DNA of 64,000 nt from Gammaproteobacteria bacterium (GTDB taxonomy: Bacteria > Pseudomonadota > Gammaproteobacteria > Steroidobacterales > Steroidobacteraceae): contig JAQGOF010000004.1 in assembly GCA_028293745.1 (NCBI GenBank), forward strand, positions 1 to 64,000. The letters run 5' to 3'. The translations under genes were made by a program, and so were the position numbers. Numbering within the stretch: position 1 is the first letter of the stretch; every line of letters begins with the position of its first letter. The notes beneath the pieces were generated by a model. The model had not been told where the DNA came from. It did not search any database and saw only the letters and a list, made by a program, of their open reading frames with translations. Shown piece after piece: positions 26,461 to 36,334 of this stretch.

Positions 26461-27146
26461 TCATCGCACTCCCATAACCGCAGTCCGCCAGTGAACGCGT
26501 TATTGTTGTCGCCGAGGCGCTCATTGTCTGCAAGACGCTTCAGACGCTTGGCATTACCGCCACCCAGTACCATGTAGTCAACTTCGAGAGCATGGCGCAA
26601 CTGATCCACGACTTCGCGCACAACCCTGCGCCACTTCCTGGTACCCATACGCACACGGCCGCGCTCCCCCACGTAGTCCTCGTACGTGCGTCCGTTCTTG
26701 TACGGCATGTGTCCGAGCTCCATTGGTTCAACATAACCCTCGATGATGAGAGTTGCGCCGAGACCGGTACCGAGTCCCAGGAACAACATCCGGCCGCCCT
26801 CGTAACTGCCAATGGCCTGCATGGCGGCATCGTTGATCAGGCGGACCGGTTTGCCGAAGGCCTTCGCGAAATCGAAATGCACCCAGCCTTGGCCGAGATT
26901 GTGCGGCTCAGCCGCGATCCGTCCGTGAAATACCAATCCCGGGTAACCGATGGACACGGCATCGTAGGACGATGGTGGGACAACCGCGGTAACCCCCGTC
27001 ACCATCTGCTGCGGCGTCAGCTGGGGCCCGGAATCGAACCTGTAGATCTTGCCGCGCGGGCCGATCCGGAATTTCACGTGCGAGCCGCCGATATCGATGA
27101 CCAGTCTCCGCCGGGGAACCTTGGCCTGCGAAGTTCTTGCTTTCAT
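26394..27146 (-). CDS. ppgK: Polyphosphate glucokinase (ROK-type)
   Basis: A 250-residue sugar kinase. The phosphate loop LVIDIGGSHVKF starts near residue 15. NLGQGWVHFDFAKAFGKPVRLINDAAMQAIGSY and LFLGLGTGLGATLI supply the glucose and phosphate sites, and VLGGGNAKRLKRL near the C-terminus is typical of polyphosphate-using members. It would phosphorylate glucose with polyphosphate or ATP. The last 20 or so residues (HPLRVYPKHRSGSRTVSTVAP) run into the neighbouring gene remnant and look non-native. Starts at 27146. Confidence 0.8.
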   Translation of the reverse strand: MKARTSQAKVPRRRLVIDIGGSHVKFRIGPRGKIYRFDSGPQLTPQQMVTGVTAVVPPSSYDAVSIGYPGLVFHGRIAAEPHNLGQGWVHFDFAKAFGKPVRLINDAAMQAIGSYEGGRMLFLGLGTGLGATLIIEGYVEPMELGHMPYKNGRTYEDYVGERGRVRMGTRKWRRVVREVVDQLRHALEVDYMVLGGGNAKRLKRLADNERLGDNNNAFTGGLRLWECDEHPLRVYPKHRSGSRTVSTVAP

Positions 27147-27263
27147 GCGCGGAGTATAACGACAGTCCGTTGGGCGCACGGTCAGGTCGCCCTGCCGACC
27201 GGGGGCTTTGCTTCAGGCGCGCCCGGTATCAATATCGCCGCAGGACAGTCTGGGAGGACGGCG

Positions 27264-27956
27264 ATGATCGGAGCATTGCATCTACGGACGGCGCTTATTT
27301 TCGCCGCGGCGGTTGTTGCGACCCTCGCGTCCACCGCGGTTCCAGTGTCTGCGGCCGATGACGATCACTCCAAGGTGATGGGCTCGGTTCACGTCGAGCC
27401 GGGCCAACATACGGACGACGCGTCGACTGTGAATGGCTCGGTTGAAATTGGCGCCAATGCAGTCGTCAAGAAGGCCACGACCGTGAATGGCAATGTCACC
27501 CTGCGCGAGCACTCCGCGGCCGCGGAGGTGGACACCGTCAATGGAGCGGCGGAGCTCGAAAAGGGCGCGCGCGTCGCCGGCAACGTCTCGCTGGTCAACG
27601 GCCACATCTCGCTGGACGAGGGAGCCGATGTGTTGGGCCGCCTGACCAACGTCAATGGCGCAATTCAGCTCAGGGCCGCCCACGTGGGAGGCGGAATTGA
27701 GACGACGACGGGCGAAGTCGACATCGGGCCGAACTCGCGCGTCGAGGGCGGCATCCTGGTGAGGGAAGACAAAAGCTGGTTCAGCTGGTTCAGCTTCGGC
27801 AGCCCGACGATTCCGCGGGTGGTGATCGGACCCGGCGCCGTCGTCAAAGGTACTCTCAGGTTCGAGCGCGAAGTCAAACTATATGTCAGCGACCGCGCGA
27901 CCATCGGCCCGGTGGAAGGCGCGACCGTCAACAAGTTCAGCGGCGAGCATCCTTAA
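27264..27956 (+). CDS. Exported polymer-forming (bactofilin-like) beta-helix protein
   Basis: A 230-residue exported protein with signal peptide ([21 protein letters not shown]) and a repeating pattern of about 18 residues: [45 protein letters not shown]. Such repeats fold into a beta-helix like bactofilins. The C-terminal part ([13 protein letters not shown]...ATIGPVEGA) continues the pattern. GGGAGG precedes the ATG. The upstream open frame across the glucokinase gene is a shadow. A surface or periplasmic scaffold role is inferred. Confidence 0.75.
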   Translation: MIGALHLRTALIFAAAVVATLASTAVPVSAADDDHSKVMGSVHVEPGQHTDDASTVNGSVEIGANAVVKKATTVNGNVTLREHSAAAEVDTVNGAAELEKGARVAGNVSLVNGHISLDEGADVLGRLTNVNGAIQLRAAHVGGGIETTTGEVDIGPNSRVEGGILVREDKSWFSWFSFGSPTIPRVVIGPGAVVKGTLRFEREVKLYVSDRATIGPVEGATVNKFSGEHP

Positions 27957-29641
27957 AACAACCCCACAATCTTCCCGTTCTCATCCACATCGATCGAATT
28001 GGCGGCCGGAACTGCGGGAAGCCCGGGCATCGTCATGATGTCCCCGCAGATCACCACGATGAACTCCGCGCCCGCGTTCAGGCGCACCTCGCGTATGTGC
28101 ACGATGTGGTGCGAAGGTGCGCCGCGTAACTTCGGGTCCGTCGTGAAGGAATACTGAGTCTTGGCGATGCAGACCGGATAGTGGCCATATCCGGAATGCT
28201 GCAGCTCATTGATCTGCGCCCGCACCTTGGCGTCCGCATCGATGTCGGCAGCGTGATAGATCCGGGTGGCGACCGCCTTGACCTTGTCCCACAAGGTCGC
28301 GTTATCGTCATAAACGAATTTGAATCCACCCGGCTGCTCGCACAGCCGCACGACCTCCTTCGCAACATCCACCGCCCCCTTCCCGCCCTCGGCAAAATGG
28401 CGAGCCAGGATGACCTTGACTCCCATGGGCGATACCAGGTCCATCAACTTCCGAAGCTCGTCCGGCGTGTCTTCCACACGCTGATTGATGGCAACCGTGC
28501 AAGGCAAACCGTACTGGTGCCGCACGTTGTCGATGTGGCGGCCAAGATTCGCGACACCGCTCTCGAGCGCCGCGAGATTCTCCTGACCCAGATTGGCAAC
28601 CTCCACTCCACCGTGATACTTCAGAGCGCGCACGGTTGCCACGATGACCGCGGCAGAGGGCTTCAGATGCGCCTTGCGGCACTTGATGTCCACGAACTTC
28701 TCCGCCCCCAGGTCCGCGCCAAATCCCGCTTCCGTCACCACATAGTCAGCAAGCTTCAAAGCCGTGCGCGTGGCCATGACAGAATTGCAGCCGTGCGCAA
28801 TGTTGGCGAAGGGCCCGCCATGGATGAAGGCCGGATTGTTCTCCAGCGTCTGGACGAGATTGGGAGCGAACGCGTCCTTCAACAAAACCGTCAGGGCGCC
28901 GTGCGCCTTCAGGTCCCGCGCCAGGATGGGTTTGTGACCGGACGTGTAGCCCACGACCATCATCCCCAGGCGCTCCCTGAGATCCGCCAGGCTGTTGGCC
29001 AGGCAGAAGATCGCCATCACCTCGGAGGCGACCACGATGTCGAAACCATCCTGCCGCGGAAAGCCGTTGGAAGGACCGCCAAGGCCTGCCACGGTCTCGC
29101 GCAACGCCCGGTCGTTGACATCGAGCACGCGGCGCACGGCGATGCGCCGCAGATCGAATCCCAGCTCGTTGCCGTGATGGATGTGATTGTCCACGAGCGC
29201 GGCGAGCAGATTGTTGGCCAGCGCAATGGCGCTGAAATCGCCGGTGAAGTGCAGGTTGATGTCCTCCATCGGGACCACCTGGGCGTAGCCGCCGCCGGCC
29301 GCCCCACCCTTCATGCCAAACACGGGTCCCAGTGCCGGCTCGCGCAGACAGATGACCGTTTTCCTGCCGATGAGATTCAGAGCATCCCCCAGACCCACCG
29401 TCATGGTGGTCTTACCCTCGCCGGCGGGCGTGGGGGAAATGGCCGTCACCAGGACGAGCTTGCCGTCCGCCCGGTCAGCCAGCTGGCGGATATAATCGAG
29501 CGAGACTTTGGCTTTGAAGCGTCCGTAAGGCTCCAGGCTCTCCTCGGGTATTCCCAGCCGTTCGCGCGCGACCCGCACGATGGGCTGCATATGGGCCTTC
29601 TGGGCAATGTCGATGTTTCGCAGTGACATCAGCTTGCTCAT
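27953..29641 (-). CDS. fhs: Formate--tetrahydrofolate ligase
   Basis: A 562-residue enzyme of usual family length. It makes 10-formyl-THF from formate, ATP and THF in the cytoplasm. The ATP loop [18 protein letters not shown] lies near residue 70, [23 protein letters not shown] near 100, and the [14 protein letters not shown] and C-terminal [12 protein letters not shown] segments are all present. The stop overlaps the convergent bactofilin-like gene by 4 bases. No other folate-cycle gene adjoins it. Confidence 0.95.
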   Translation of the reverse strand: MSKLMSLRNIDIAQKAHMQPIVRVARERLGIPEESLEPYGRFKAKVSLDYIRQLADRADGKLVLVTAISPTPAGEGKTTMTVGLGDALNLIGRKTVICLREPALGPVFGMKGGAAGGGYAQVVPMEDINLHFTGDFSAIALANNLLAALVDNHIHHGNELGFDLRRIAVRRVLDVNDRALRETVAGLGGPSNGFPRQDGFDIVVASEVMAIFCLANSLADLRERLGMMVVGYTSGHKPILARDLKAHGALTVLLKDAFAPNLVQTLENNPAFIHGGPFANIAHGCNSVMATRTALKLADYVVTEAGFGADLGAEKFVDIKCRKAHLKPSAAVIVATVRALKYHGGVEVANLGQENLAALESGVANLGRHIDNVRHQYGLPCTVAINQRVEDTPDELRKLMDLVSPMGVKVILARHFAEGGKGAVDVAKEVVRLCEQPGGFKFVYDDNATLWDKVKAVATRIYHAADIDADAKVRAQINELQHSGYGHYPVCIAKTQYSFTTDPKLRGAPSHHIVHIREVRLNAGAEFIVVICGDIMTMPGLPAVPAANSIDVDENGKIVGLF

Positions 29642-29750
29642 CCCTTTAGTCGCAAAGCGGCTACCTTAGCCGGCCTGCCACAATTCATCCAGAAGTCGGG
29701 TCCTGCCGGCACACAGTCCTGCCGCGGCAATGCTGGTAACCTAGCGTGGC

Positions 29751-30167
29751 ATGCTCTGGCTCAAAGCCTTCCACATCATTTTCGTCGTAACCTGGTTCGC
29801 GGGACTTTTCTATCTGCCGCGCCTGTTCGTCTACCACGCTGTCACGACTGATGCAGTCAGCCTCGAACGCTTCGCCGTCATGGAGCGCCGGCTGTTTTCG
29901 ATCATGACTCTCGGGGCAAGCCTGGCGGTTATATTCGGCCTGTCAATGATTGTCGTGGCCCCCGCGTACCTTCATTTCGGCTGGTTGCACCTCAAACTAA
30001 CGCTCGTGGCAGCGCTGATCGGTTATCACGTCTGGTGTCGCGTACTGATGGCGGCGCTGCAGTCAGGGCGCGATACTCGCTCGCAGCGCTGGTACCGCTT
30101 TTTCAATGAACTGCCCGCGTTGCTGCTGATTGCAATAGTGATACTGGCGGTCGTCAAACCCTTCTGA
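29751..30167 (+). CDS. hemJ: Protoporphyrinogen IX oxidase HemJ
   Basis: A 138-residue membrane protein with four predicted spans. It starts LWLKAFHIIFVVTWFAGLFYLPRLFVYH, the HemJ signature with its conserved His near residue 8. LKLTLVAALIGYHVWC carries the conserved Lys region, and FFNELPALLLIAIVILAVVKPF closes the protein. HemJ oxidises protoporphyrinogen IX in haem synthesis. The transporter gene follows 8 bases after the stop, so they may be co-transcribed. Confidence 0.9.
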   Translation: MLWLKAFHIIFVVTWFAGLFYLPRLFVYHAVTTDAVSLERFAVMERRLFSIMTLGASLAVIFGLSMIVVAPAYLHFGWLHLKLTLVAALIGYHVWCRVLMAALQSGRDTRSQRWYRFFNELPALLLIAIVILAVVKPF

Positions 30168-30175
30168 GGCGCCGT

Positions 30176-31873
30176 TTGCTCCCTTTGCTCCCCAGGTCCT
30201 GGCGCGATTCACCCACGCTCGCGCCGTTTCAGTCGCGCATTTTCGCGATGATCTGGAGCGCGAGTCTGATCTCGAACTTCGGCACCCTCATCCAGGCCGT
30301 GGGTGCCTCGTGGATGATGACGTCGATCGCGCCTTCGGCGGACATGGTCGCCCTCGTCCAGGCTTCGACCACCTTGCCCATCATGCTGCTCTCGCTCGTG
30401 TCAGGCGCCACCGCCGATATCTGGGACCGGCGTCTCGTGATGCTCATGGCCCAGGGACTGATGTTGGTGGTCGCGGCGGTGCTGACTGTCATCGCCTACC
30501 TGGGCTTGATCACACCCTGGACGTTGCTGGCGCTGACATTCCTCCTGGGCTGCGGAATAGCGCTCTACGGACCGGCATGGCAATCCTCGGTAGGTGAGCA
30601 GGTTCCCCGTGCCGATCTGCCTTCCGCGGTAGCGCTCAACAGCCTCGCATTCAACATTGCGCGTACCGCGGGACCCGCGATCGGGGGTGTCATCGTGGCC
30701 AAGGCGGGACCGCCCGCCGCATTCCTGATCAATGGCCTGTCGTACCTGGGCTTGATCATAGTCCTGGCGCTGTGGCGCCGGCCGAGGCCCGCCCCCTTCC
30801 TGCCGCCAGAAAACATGTTCATGGCAATGGGAGCCGGCGTGCGGTATGCGCGGCTGTCACCTGACATTCGCACCGTGCTGATACGGGGCGCGGTCTTTGG
30901 TGTTCTGGGCAGCAGTATCTGGGCGTTGATGCCCCTGATCGCCCGCGATCTCATCGGCGGAGATGCGGTGACGTATGGTGTGCTGCTCGGTGCTTTCGGC
31001 AGTGGCGCGGTGTTAGGCGCGCTCGGCAGCACATCACTGCGCAAGCGGTACACCAACGAGGTCATCGTCCGGGCCTCGACGGCGGCTTTTGGGATCGGGA
31101 CCGTCCTGACAGCCGTCAGCTCCTGGCATGCATTGAGCATGGTGGCGCTGATGATGGGAGGTGCCTCCTGGGTGCTGGCGCTCTCGACGTTCAATGTCAC
31201 TGTGCAAGTGTCCTCGCCGCGCTGGGTTGTCGGCCGCACGGTCGCGATCTACCAGATGGTGACCTTCGGCGGGCTCTCGATCGGTAGTTGGCTCTCGGGT
31301 ATCGTCGCAAGCCATCTTGGCCTCGTGATCTGCCTGGTCTCATCCGGCACGCTGATGGCGATCTCGGCGCTGCTCGGACGCAAGCTGCCCTTGCGCCAGC
31401 CAGAAGGACTCAACCTCGATCCTTCCCGCACGTGGTCGAGCGAGAACCGGGCGCAACTGGACCGGCTCATCGATACCGGGCCGGTGGTCGTCACCGTGGA
31501 ATATCGGATCGCGGCCGAAGATGCGGAAGCGTTCAGACTGGCCATGCGCGAGTTGCGGCGCATCCGGCGGCGTGACGGCGCGAAGCGCTGGTCACTCATG
31601 CAGGATATGGCCACCCCCGAAATCTGGATCGAGCGGTATCACAGTCCCAACTGGATTGAGCACCTGAGGCGCCATCACCGGTTCACGGTTTCGGACCGCG
31701 AGATAGAGCGCAAGGTGCTCGACCTCCACCAGGCAGATGAACCGCCTCATGTCCGCCACCTGATCGAGCGGCGAACCGATGAGCCTGTTGGCGAGCGAAC
31801 CGCCACCACCGATCCTCATCTGCCGTCGGGGTCCGTGTCCCTGGCCACCGGGACCGAAGCAGAACCTGGATAG
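30176..31873 (+). CDS. MFS transporter with C-terminal soluble domain
   Basis: A 565-residue protein. The first 400 residues are a major facilitator of the EntS/DUF894 type (FGTLIQAVGASWMMTS, SGATADIWDRRLVMLMAQG, NSLAFNIARTAGPAIGGVIV). The last 120 residues (TGPVVVTVEYRIAAEDAEAF, RLAMRELRRIRRRDGA, WSLMQDMATPEIWIERYHS) form a ferredoxin-like domain resembling antibiotic-biosynthesis monooxygenase folds. This fusion recurs in proteobacteria. The start is a TTG at 30176; other starts cannot be excluded. Substrate unknown. Confidence 0.75.
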   Translation: MLPLLPRSWRDSPTLAPFQSRIFAMIWSASLISNFGTLIQAVGASWMMTSIAPSADMVALVQASTTLPIMLLSLVSGATADIWDRRLVMLMAQGLMLVVAAVLTVIAYLGLITPWTLLALTFLLGCGIALYGPAWQSSVGEQVPRADLPSAVALNSLAFNIARTAGPAIGGVIVAKAGPPAAFLINGLSYLGLIIVLALWRRPRPAPFLPPENMFMAMGAGVRYARLSPDIRTVLIRGAVFGVLGSSIWALMPLIARDLIGGDAVTYGVLLGAFGSGAVLGALGSTSLRKRYTNEVIVRASTAAFGIGTVLTAVSSWHALSMVALMMGGASWVLALSTFNVTVQVSSPRWVVGRTVAIYQMVTFGGLSIGSWLSGIVASHLGLVICLVSSGTLMAISALLGRKLPLRQPEGLNLDPSRTWSSENRAQLDRLIDTGPVVVTVEYRIAAEDAEAFRLAMRELRRIRRRDGAKRWSLMQDMATPEIWIERYHSPNWIEHLRRHHRFTVSDREIERKVLDLHQADEPPHVRHLIERRTDEPVGERTATTDPHLPSGSVSLATGTEAEPG

Positions 31874-32011
31874 GACCGACCGCCGCGCGGACAGCGTGGG
31901 ACCGCTCGAGCGCACCATTCAGGGGCAACAGGCCCTTTCGCCATATTCTGTGACGAGCCGCTGACCGCAGCAACTGCGCGAATTGCTACGGTTCGCATTC
32001 TTCCGATCGCG

Positions 32012-34159
32012 GTGCCCATGACTACAGCTCTCTCAGTGATGCCGCTCCCTGCGGTGTCCGGGACTGACAGTTCCCAGGACAACGCAAGGATGCTCAAGAC
32101 TTTGCTCGCTACCGTGGACGGCATGGTCTACAGGCGGCGGCTCGATCCCGACTGGACGATGGAGTTCGTCAGCAGCGGCTGTCTGCGAGTTACGGGCCAT
32201 CACCCCGGCGACCTCCTCTTCAACAACCGCATCGCCTATGGCGATCTCGTCATCTGCGAGGACCGGCTGTGGGTGCGCGAGGCGATCACCTGTGCCGTGG
32301 AAGAGGCTCGGTCCTTCGATCTCGAATACCGGATCGTGCATGCCGATGGCAGCACCCGCTGGGTCTGGGAACGGGGTACCGGTGTTATCGACGATCACGG
32401 CAAACCCATAGCACTCGAAGGCCTGGTGCAGGACATCACAAAGCGCAAGAGCGCCGAGCAAGCCCTCCGTGAGGCCGAGCGGCGTTATCACGGTTTGTTC
32501 GACAACGCGATTGAAGGCATCTTCCGCACGACGGTGGACGGACACTATCTCGATGCGAATCCGGCGCTGGCGCACATCTACGGTTTTGACTCGCCGGAAG
32601 AGTTGATGAAGTCACTGCGCAACATCGGCGCCCAGCTCTATGTCGACAAGCAGCGGCGCGACGAATTCATGCACATCATGAAGGCGCGCGGCTCGGTCAC
32701 GGGCTTCGAATCACAGGTGTATCGCAAGAGCGGCGACATCATCTGGATCTCGGAGAATGCGCGTGCCATTTTCGCAGAAGACGGCAGCCCGGTCGCCTAT
32801 GAGGGAACCGTAGAAGACATCACCGAACGGCGTCTCTACCAGGTCAGGATCGAGCACCAGGCCAACTACGACACCCTCACGGGACTTGCCAACCGCTCGT
32901 TGCTGCAGGACAGACTGCAACAGGCCCTGCTCACCGCCGCAAGCTCCGGCCGGCGGATCGCGGTGGCGTTCGTCGACCTCGACCGCTTCAAGTTCATCAA
33001 CGACAGTCTCGGCCACCATGTCGGCGACGAATTGTTGAAAGCGGTCGCGGCCCGGTTGAAGGCGTGCGTGCGTGACTGCGACACCGTCGCGCGTCTCGGC
33101 GGCGATGAATTCGTGTTGCTCATCAACGGTCACACGGGCCCGGAGTACGTGCGGCAGTTGATGGACAAGATGCTCGCCTCGGTGGCGCAACCGTGGATCA
33201 TCGAGCAGGGCGATTTCCTGGTCAGTTGCAGCATCGGTGTTGCGCTTCATCCGGATGATGGCGAGGAGGCGCTGACCCTGCTGAAACACGCCGACTCGGC
33301 GATGTACCGGGCAAAGGACAGCGGCCGGAACAATTTTCAGTTCTTCACGCGCGAGCTGAATGCCCTGATGACGGAGCAGCTCGAGTTGGAAACGCACCTG
33401 CGCCGCGCACTCGAGCGCAATCAGTTCGTGCTTCGCTACCAGCCGCGCGTAAGCCTCGTCACCGGCCAGATCGTGGGCGCGGAAGCGCTGCTGCGCTGGA
33501 GGATTCCGCAGCGCGGGACGGTTCCCCCGCTGCGCTTCATAACTCTGGCGGAGGAAACCGGGCTCATCGTGCCGATCGGCAAATGGGTGCTGCAGACGGC
33601 CTGCGCACAGAACAAGGCGTGGCAGGACGCGGGGCTCGCTCCGATCGTCGTGTCGGTGAATGTTTCGCCGCGCCAGTTCAGGCACGAGAGCCTGGTCCAG
33701 ACAGTGGGCGAGGCACTGCGGTCAACCAGGCTCGAGGCGCGGTATCTCGAGTTGGAGCTGACCGAAAGCATGGTGATGCACGATGCGCCGCAACTCGTGG
33801 CCATGCTCGATGAGTTGAAGGAGCTGGGCGTGAAAATCGCGGTGGACGATTTCGGCACCGGCTACTCGAGCCTGTCCTATCTCAAGCGCTTCCCCGTGGA
33901 CCGCCTGAAGGTCGACCGCTCCTTCGTCGAGCACATGACCACCGAAGCGGACGACGCAACCATCGTGCGGGCGATCATCGCCCTCGGCCACAACCTGGGA
34001 CTCAAGGTCGTGGCCGAGGGAGTCGAGACCGCTCAACAGGCGCGCGCCCTGCGCGCCTATCAATGCGACGAGGCCCAGGGTTTCCTGTTCGCCCGTGCCG
34101 TATCCGCGCGCGCCCTACCGCGCCTGGTCACCAGATCGAGACCCGATCAGCGGGGTTGA
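32012..34159 (+). CDS. PAS-PAS-GGDEF-EAL sensor protein
   Basis: A 715-residue cytoplasmic c-di-GMP enzyme. Two PAS domains (about 30-155 and 160-280) end in LEGLVQDITKRKSAE and YEGTVEDITERR. The GGDEF domain (about 285-440) has an intact RLGGDEF. The EAL domain (about 455-710) has AEALLRW, VDDFGTGYSSL, LKVDRSF, VAEGVE and QGFLF, so both activities are possible. It has no membrane span, so it senses a cytoplasmic signal. The last 32 bases overlap the convergent M13 peptidase gene. Confidence 0.9.
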   Translation: MPMTTALSVMPLPAVSGTDSSQDNARMLKTLLATVDGMVYRRRLDPDWTMEFVSSGCLRVTGHHPGDLLFNNRIAYGDLVICEDRLWVREAITCAVEEARSFDLEYRIVHADGSTRWVWERGTGVIDDHGKPIALEGLVQDITKRKSAEQALREAERRYHGLFDNAIEGIFRTTVDGHYLDANPALAHIYGFDSPEELMKSLRNIGAQLYVDKQRRDEFMHIMKARGSVTGFESQVYRKSGDIIWISENARAIFAEDGSPVAYEGTVEDITERRLYQVRIEHQANYDTLTGLANRSLLQDRLQQALLTAASSGRRIAVAFVDLDRFKFINDSLGHHVGDELLKAVAARLKACVRDCDTVARLGGDEFVLLINGHTGPEYVRQLMDKMLASVAQPWIIEQGDFLVSCSIGVALHPDDGEEALTLLKHADSAMYRAKDSGRNNFQFFTRELNALMTEQLELETHLRRALERNQFVLRYQPRVSLVTGQIVGAEALLRWRIPQRGTVPPLRFITLAEETGLIVPIGKWVLQTACAQNKAWQDAGLAPIVVSVNVSPRQFRHESLVQTVGEALRSTRLEARYLELELTESMVMHDAPQLVAMLDELKELGVKIAVDDFGTGYSSLSYLKRFPVDRLKVDRSFVEHMTTEADDATIVRAIIALGHNLGLKVVAEGVETAQQARALRAYQCDEAQGFLFARAVSARALPRLVTRSRPDQRG

Positions 34160-36236
34160 TATACAGCTTGTCGCCGGGCTGGACGTTGAACGCCTTGTAC
34201 CAGGCGTCCATGTTGGGTAACGGCCCGTTTACACGGAAGTATGCGGGGCTGTGCACGTCAGACATGACGAGCTCCCGCAGCGCTCCCTCGCGGTACTTGG
34301 CGCGCCACACCTGGGCCCATGACAGAAAGAAGCGCTGATCCCCGGTCAACCCACCGATGAGCGGCGCAGGCTGGCCCTGCAACGAGAGCTGGTAGGCGTG
34401 ATAGGCCATGTTGAGGCCGCCCAGATCGCCGATGTTCTCACCGATCGTGTTGGCCCCGTTGACCTTCAACCCCGGTAGTGCCTCGAATGCCGAGAACTGA
34501 TCCACGAGCCGCGTGACCCGGCCCTTGAACACGTCGGCATCCTTCTGCGTCCACCAATCCTTGAGACTGCCGTCGGGTCCGAACTTGCGCCCCTGGTCAT
34601 CGAAGCCGTGGCCGATCTCGTGGCCGATCACGGCCCCAATCGCCCCGTAGTTCACGGCTGGATCGGCATTGGGATCGAAGAACGGCGGCTGCAGGATGGC
34701 GGCGGGGAACACGATCTCGTTGTTGAGCGGGTTGTAGTAGGCATTGATTTCCTGCGGCGTCATCTGCCACTCGTCGCGATCGACCGGCTTGTCGAGCCGC
34801 GCAACCTGGTAACGCCAGTGCCACAAGGCGGCGCGCCGGGCGTTGCCCACGGGATCGGTACGCCGCACCTCGAGCCCGGAGTAATCCTTCCACCGGTCCG
34901 GGTAGCCGATCTTCGGAGTGAAGGTCGCGAGCTTCTCGTGTGCGCGTGACTTCGTATCCGCAGTCATCCAATCCAACTCGTCGATGCGCTCGCTCAGCGC
35001 GGCGCGCAGGTTGCCAACCAACTCCTGCATTTTCGCCTTGGAGTCGGCCGGAAAGTACTTCGCAACGTACAGCTGGCCAACCTGCTCGCCGAGCGAATCG
35101 TTCACTTCGCCAACCGCGCGCTTCCAGCGTTCGCGCTGCTGCGGCTGGCCGCGAAGCGTGCGTCCGTAGAAGTCGAAACGCGCATCATCGAAGCGCTTCG
35201 GCAGGTACGGCGCATGGTCGCTCAGGTAGTGGAAAGTCAGGTACGCCTTCAGTGTGGGCAGCGGCGTGCGGTTCAACAGCGCCGCGAGGTCCTTGATGGC
35301 CGTGAGCTCGCCCAGGATCAGATCCTGCCGGGAGCCGATCTCGGAAGCATCCAGAAACGCCTGCCAGGCAAAGCCCGGAGCGTAGGCCACGAGCTGCGCC
35401 TTGGTGCGCGGATTGTAGGTTGCATCCACGTCGCGGCGCTTCTCGATCGGCCACTGCAACTTTGCAGCCTCCGTCTCGAATGCCATGATGTCGCGCGCCT
35501 TGGCGGGTACGTCCGGCACTCCGCCCAGTGTCAACATCTGCTCGATGTACTGCGTGTACTTGGCGCGGAACTCCTTGAGCTTCGGGTCATCCTTCAGGTA
35601 GTAGTCGCGGTCCGGCAGCCCGAGGTGCGACTGCGTGATCACCACCGAATACTGGTCCGGGTTCTTCAGATCCGGCGGCAGGTCCAGATCAAACAGCGAG
35701 GTGAACCCCGCTGAGCCGAACAGAGTTGCAATGTCCTGCTTCGAGTTCGCAGCCGAAATGCGCTTCAGGTCATCCTGCACCGGCGCAAGCCCGTTCGACT
35801 CGATGGCCGCCTCGTCCATGAAGGCTGCGTAATAATCGCCGATCTTCTGCGCCGGGCTGCCGGGAGCGGGCTGGTCCGACGCATGCGTCGGACCGGCCGC
35901 GGACTCGATGATCTCGCGCACGCGCGTCTTCGACAGCTCATCCAACTGGTTGAACACATCGAAACGCGACCGGTCCGGCGGAATCTCGAATTTGTCGTAC
36001 CAGGTGCCGCTGGCATAGGCGAAGAAATCGTCCCCGGGCCTGACCTGCGGCTTCCCCGCGCCAAGGTCCAGGCCGAAATCACCGATGGAGGCCTTGGGCC
36101 CCGGCGGGGGAGCGGGAACGGGAGTGGACGGCGGAGCAACGGCGGCCAACGGCTTCTCCTGGACTGGCTTGGATGTGCAGGCGGCTGCCAGAAGCACCGC
36201 TGCAATCCCGACGATAGTCGTCGAACTGACCCTCAT
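34128..36236 (-). CDS. M13 (neprilysin/PepO) metallopeptidase lipoprotein
   Basis: A 702-residue exported peptidase. The N-terminus (TTIVGIAAVLLAAACTSKP) is a lipoprotein signal with lipobox AAAC. The zinc site is VIGHEIGHGFDDQGRKFGPDG, with the downstream conserved Glu in NTIGENIGDLGGLNMAY. The C-terminus DRVSIW resembles the family's CRVW ending. It would cleave peptides in the periplasm. The start at 36236 follows GGAGGG; a longer frame reaches 36338. It overlaps the upstream PAS-GGDEF-EAL gene tail to tail. Confidence 0.9.
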   Translation of the reverse strand: MRVSSTTIVGIAAVLLAAACTSKPVQEKPLAAVAPPSTPVPAPPPGPKASIGDFGLDLGAGKPQVRPGDDFFAYASGTWYDKFEIPPDRSRFDVFNQLDELSKTRVREIIESAAGPTHASDQPAPGSPAQKIGDYYAAFMDEAAIESNGLAPVQDDLKRISAANSKQDIATLFGSAGFTSLFDLDLPPDLKNPDQYSVVITQSHLGLPDRDYYLKDDPKLKEFRAKYTQYIEQMLTLGGVPDVPAKARDIMAFETEAAKLQWPIEKRRDVDATYNPRTKAQLVAYAPGFAWQAFLDASEIGSRQDLILGELTAIKDLAALLNRTPLPTLKAYLTFHYLSDHAPYLPKRFDDARFDFYGRTLRGQPQQRERWKRAVGEVNDSLGEQVGQLYVAKYFPADSKAKMQELVGNLRAALSERIDELDWMTADTKSRAHEKLATFTPKIGYPDRWKDYSGLEVRRTDPVGNARRAALWHWRYQVARLDKPVDRDEWQMTPQEINAYYNPLNNEIVFPAAILQPPFFDPNADPAVNYGAIGAVIGHEIGHGFDDQGRKFGPDGSLKDWWTQKDADVFKGRVTRLVDQFSAFEALPGLKVNGANTIGENIGDLGGLNMAYHAYQLSLQGQPAPLIGGLTGDQRFFLSWAQVWRAKYREGALRELVMSDVHSPAYFRVNGPLPNMDAWYKAFNVQPGDKLYINPADRVSIW

Positions 36237-36334
36237 GATAGAAAAAACCCTCCAAAATGTTCGTAGGCGGGAAGCTGAATCAGACGTTTGTCTGTCCGGG
36301 TACCGGGTTCGTTCCGTCGTGGGCACACATCTGT

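Noticed and set aside
26592-27263. Long N-terminal extension of the bactofilin-like gene
   Set aside because: It reads antisense through the glucokinase gene; a ribosome site and signal peptide start at 27264.
28181-29626. Plus-strand open frame of 481 codons
   Set aside because: Antisense to fhs, which is a complete, typical enzyme.
29648-29665. GG-N10-GC match on the minus strand upstream of fhs
   Set aside because: The predicted start site would fall on the fhs start codon, and the rest of the element is poor. Probably chance.
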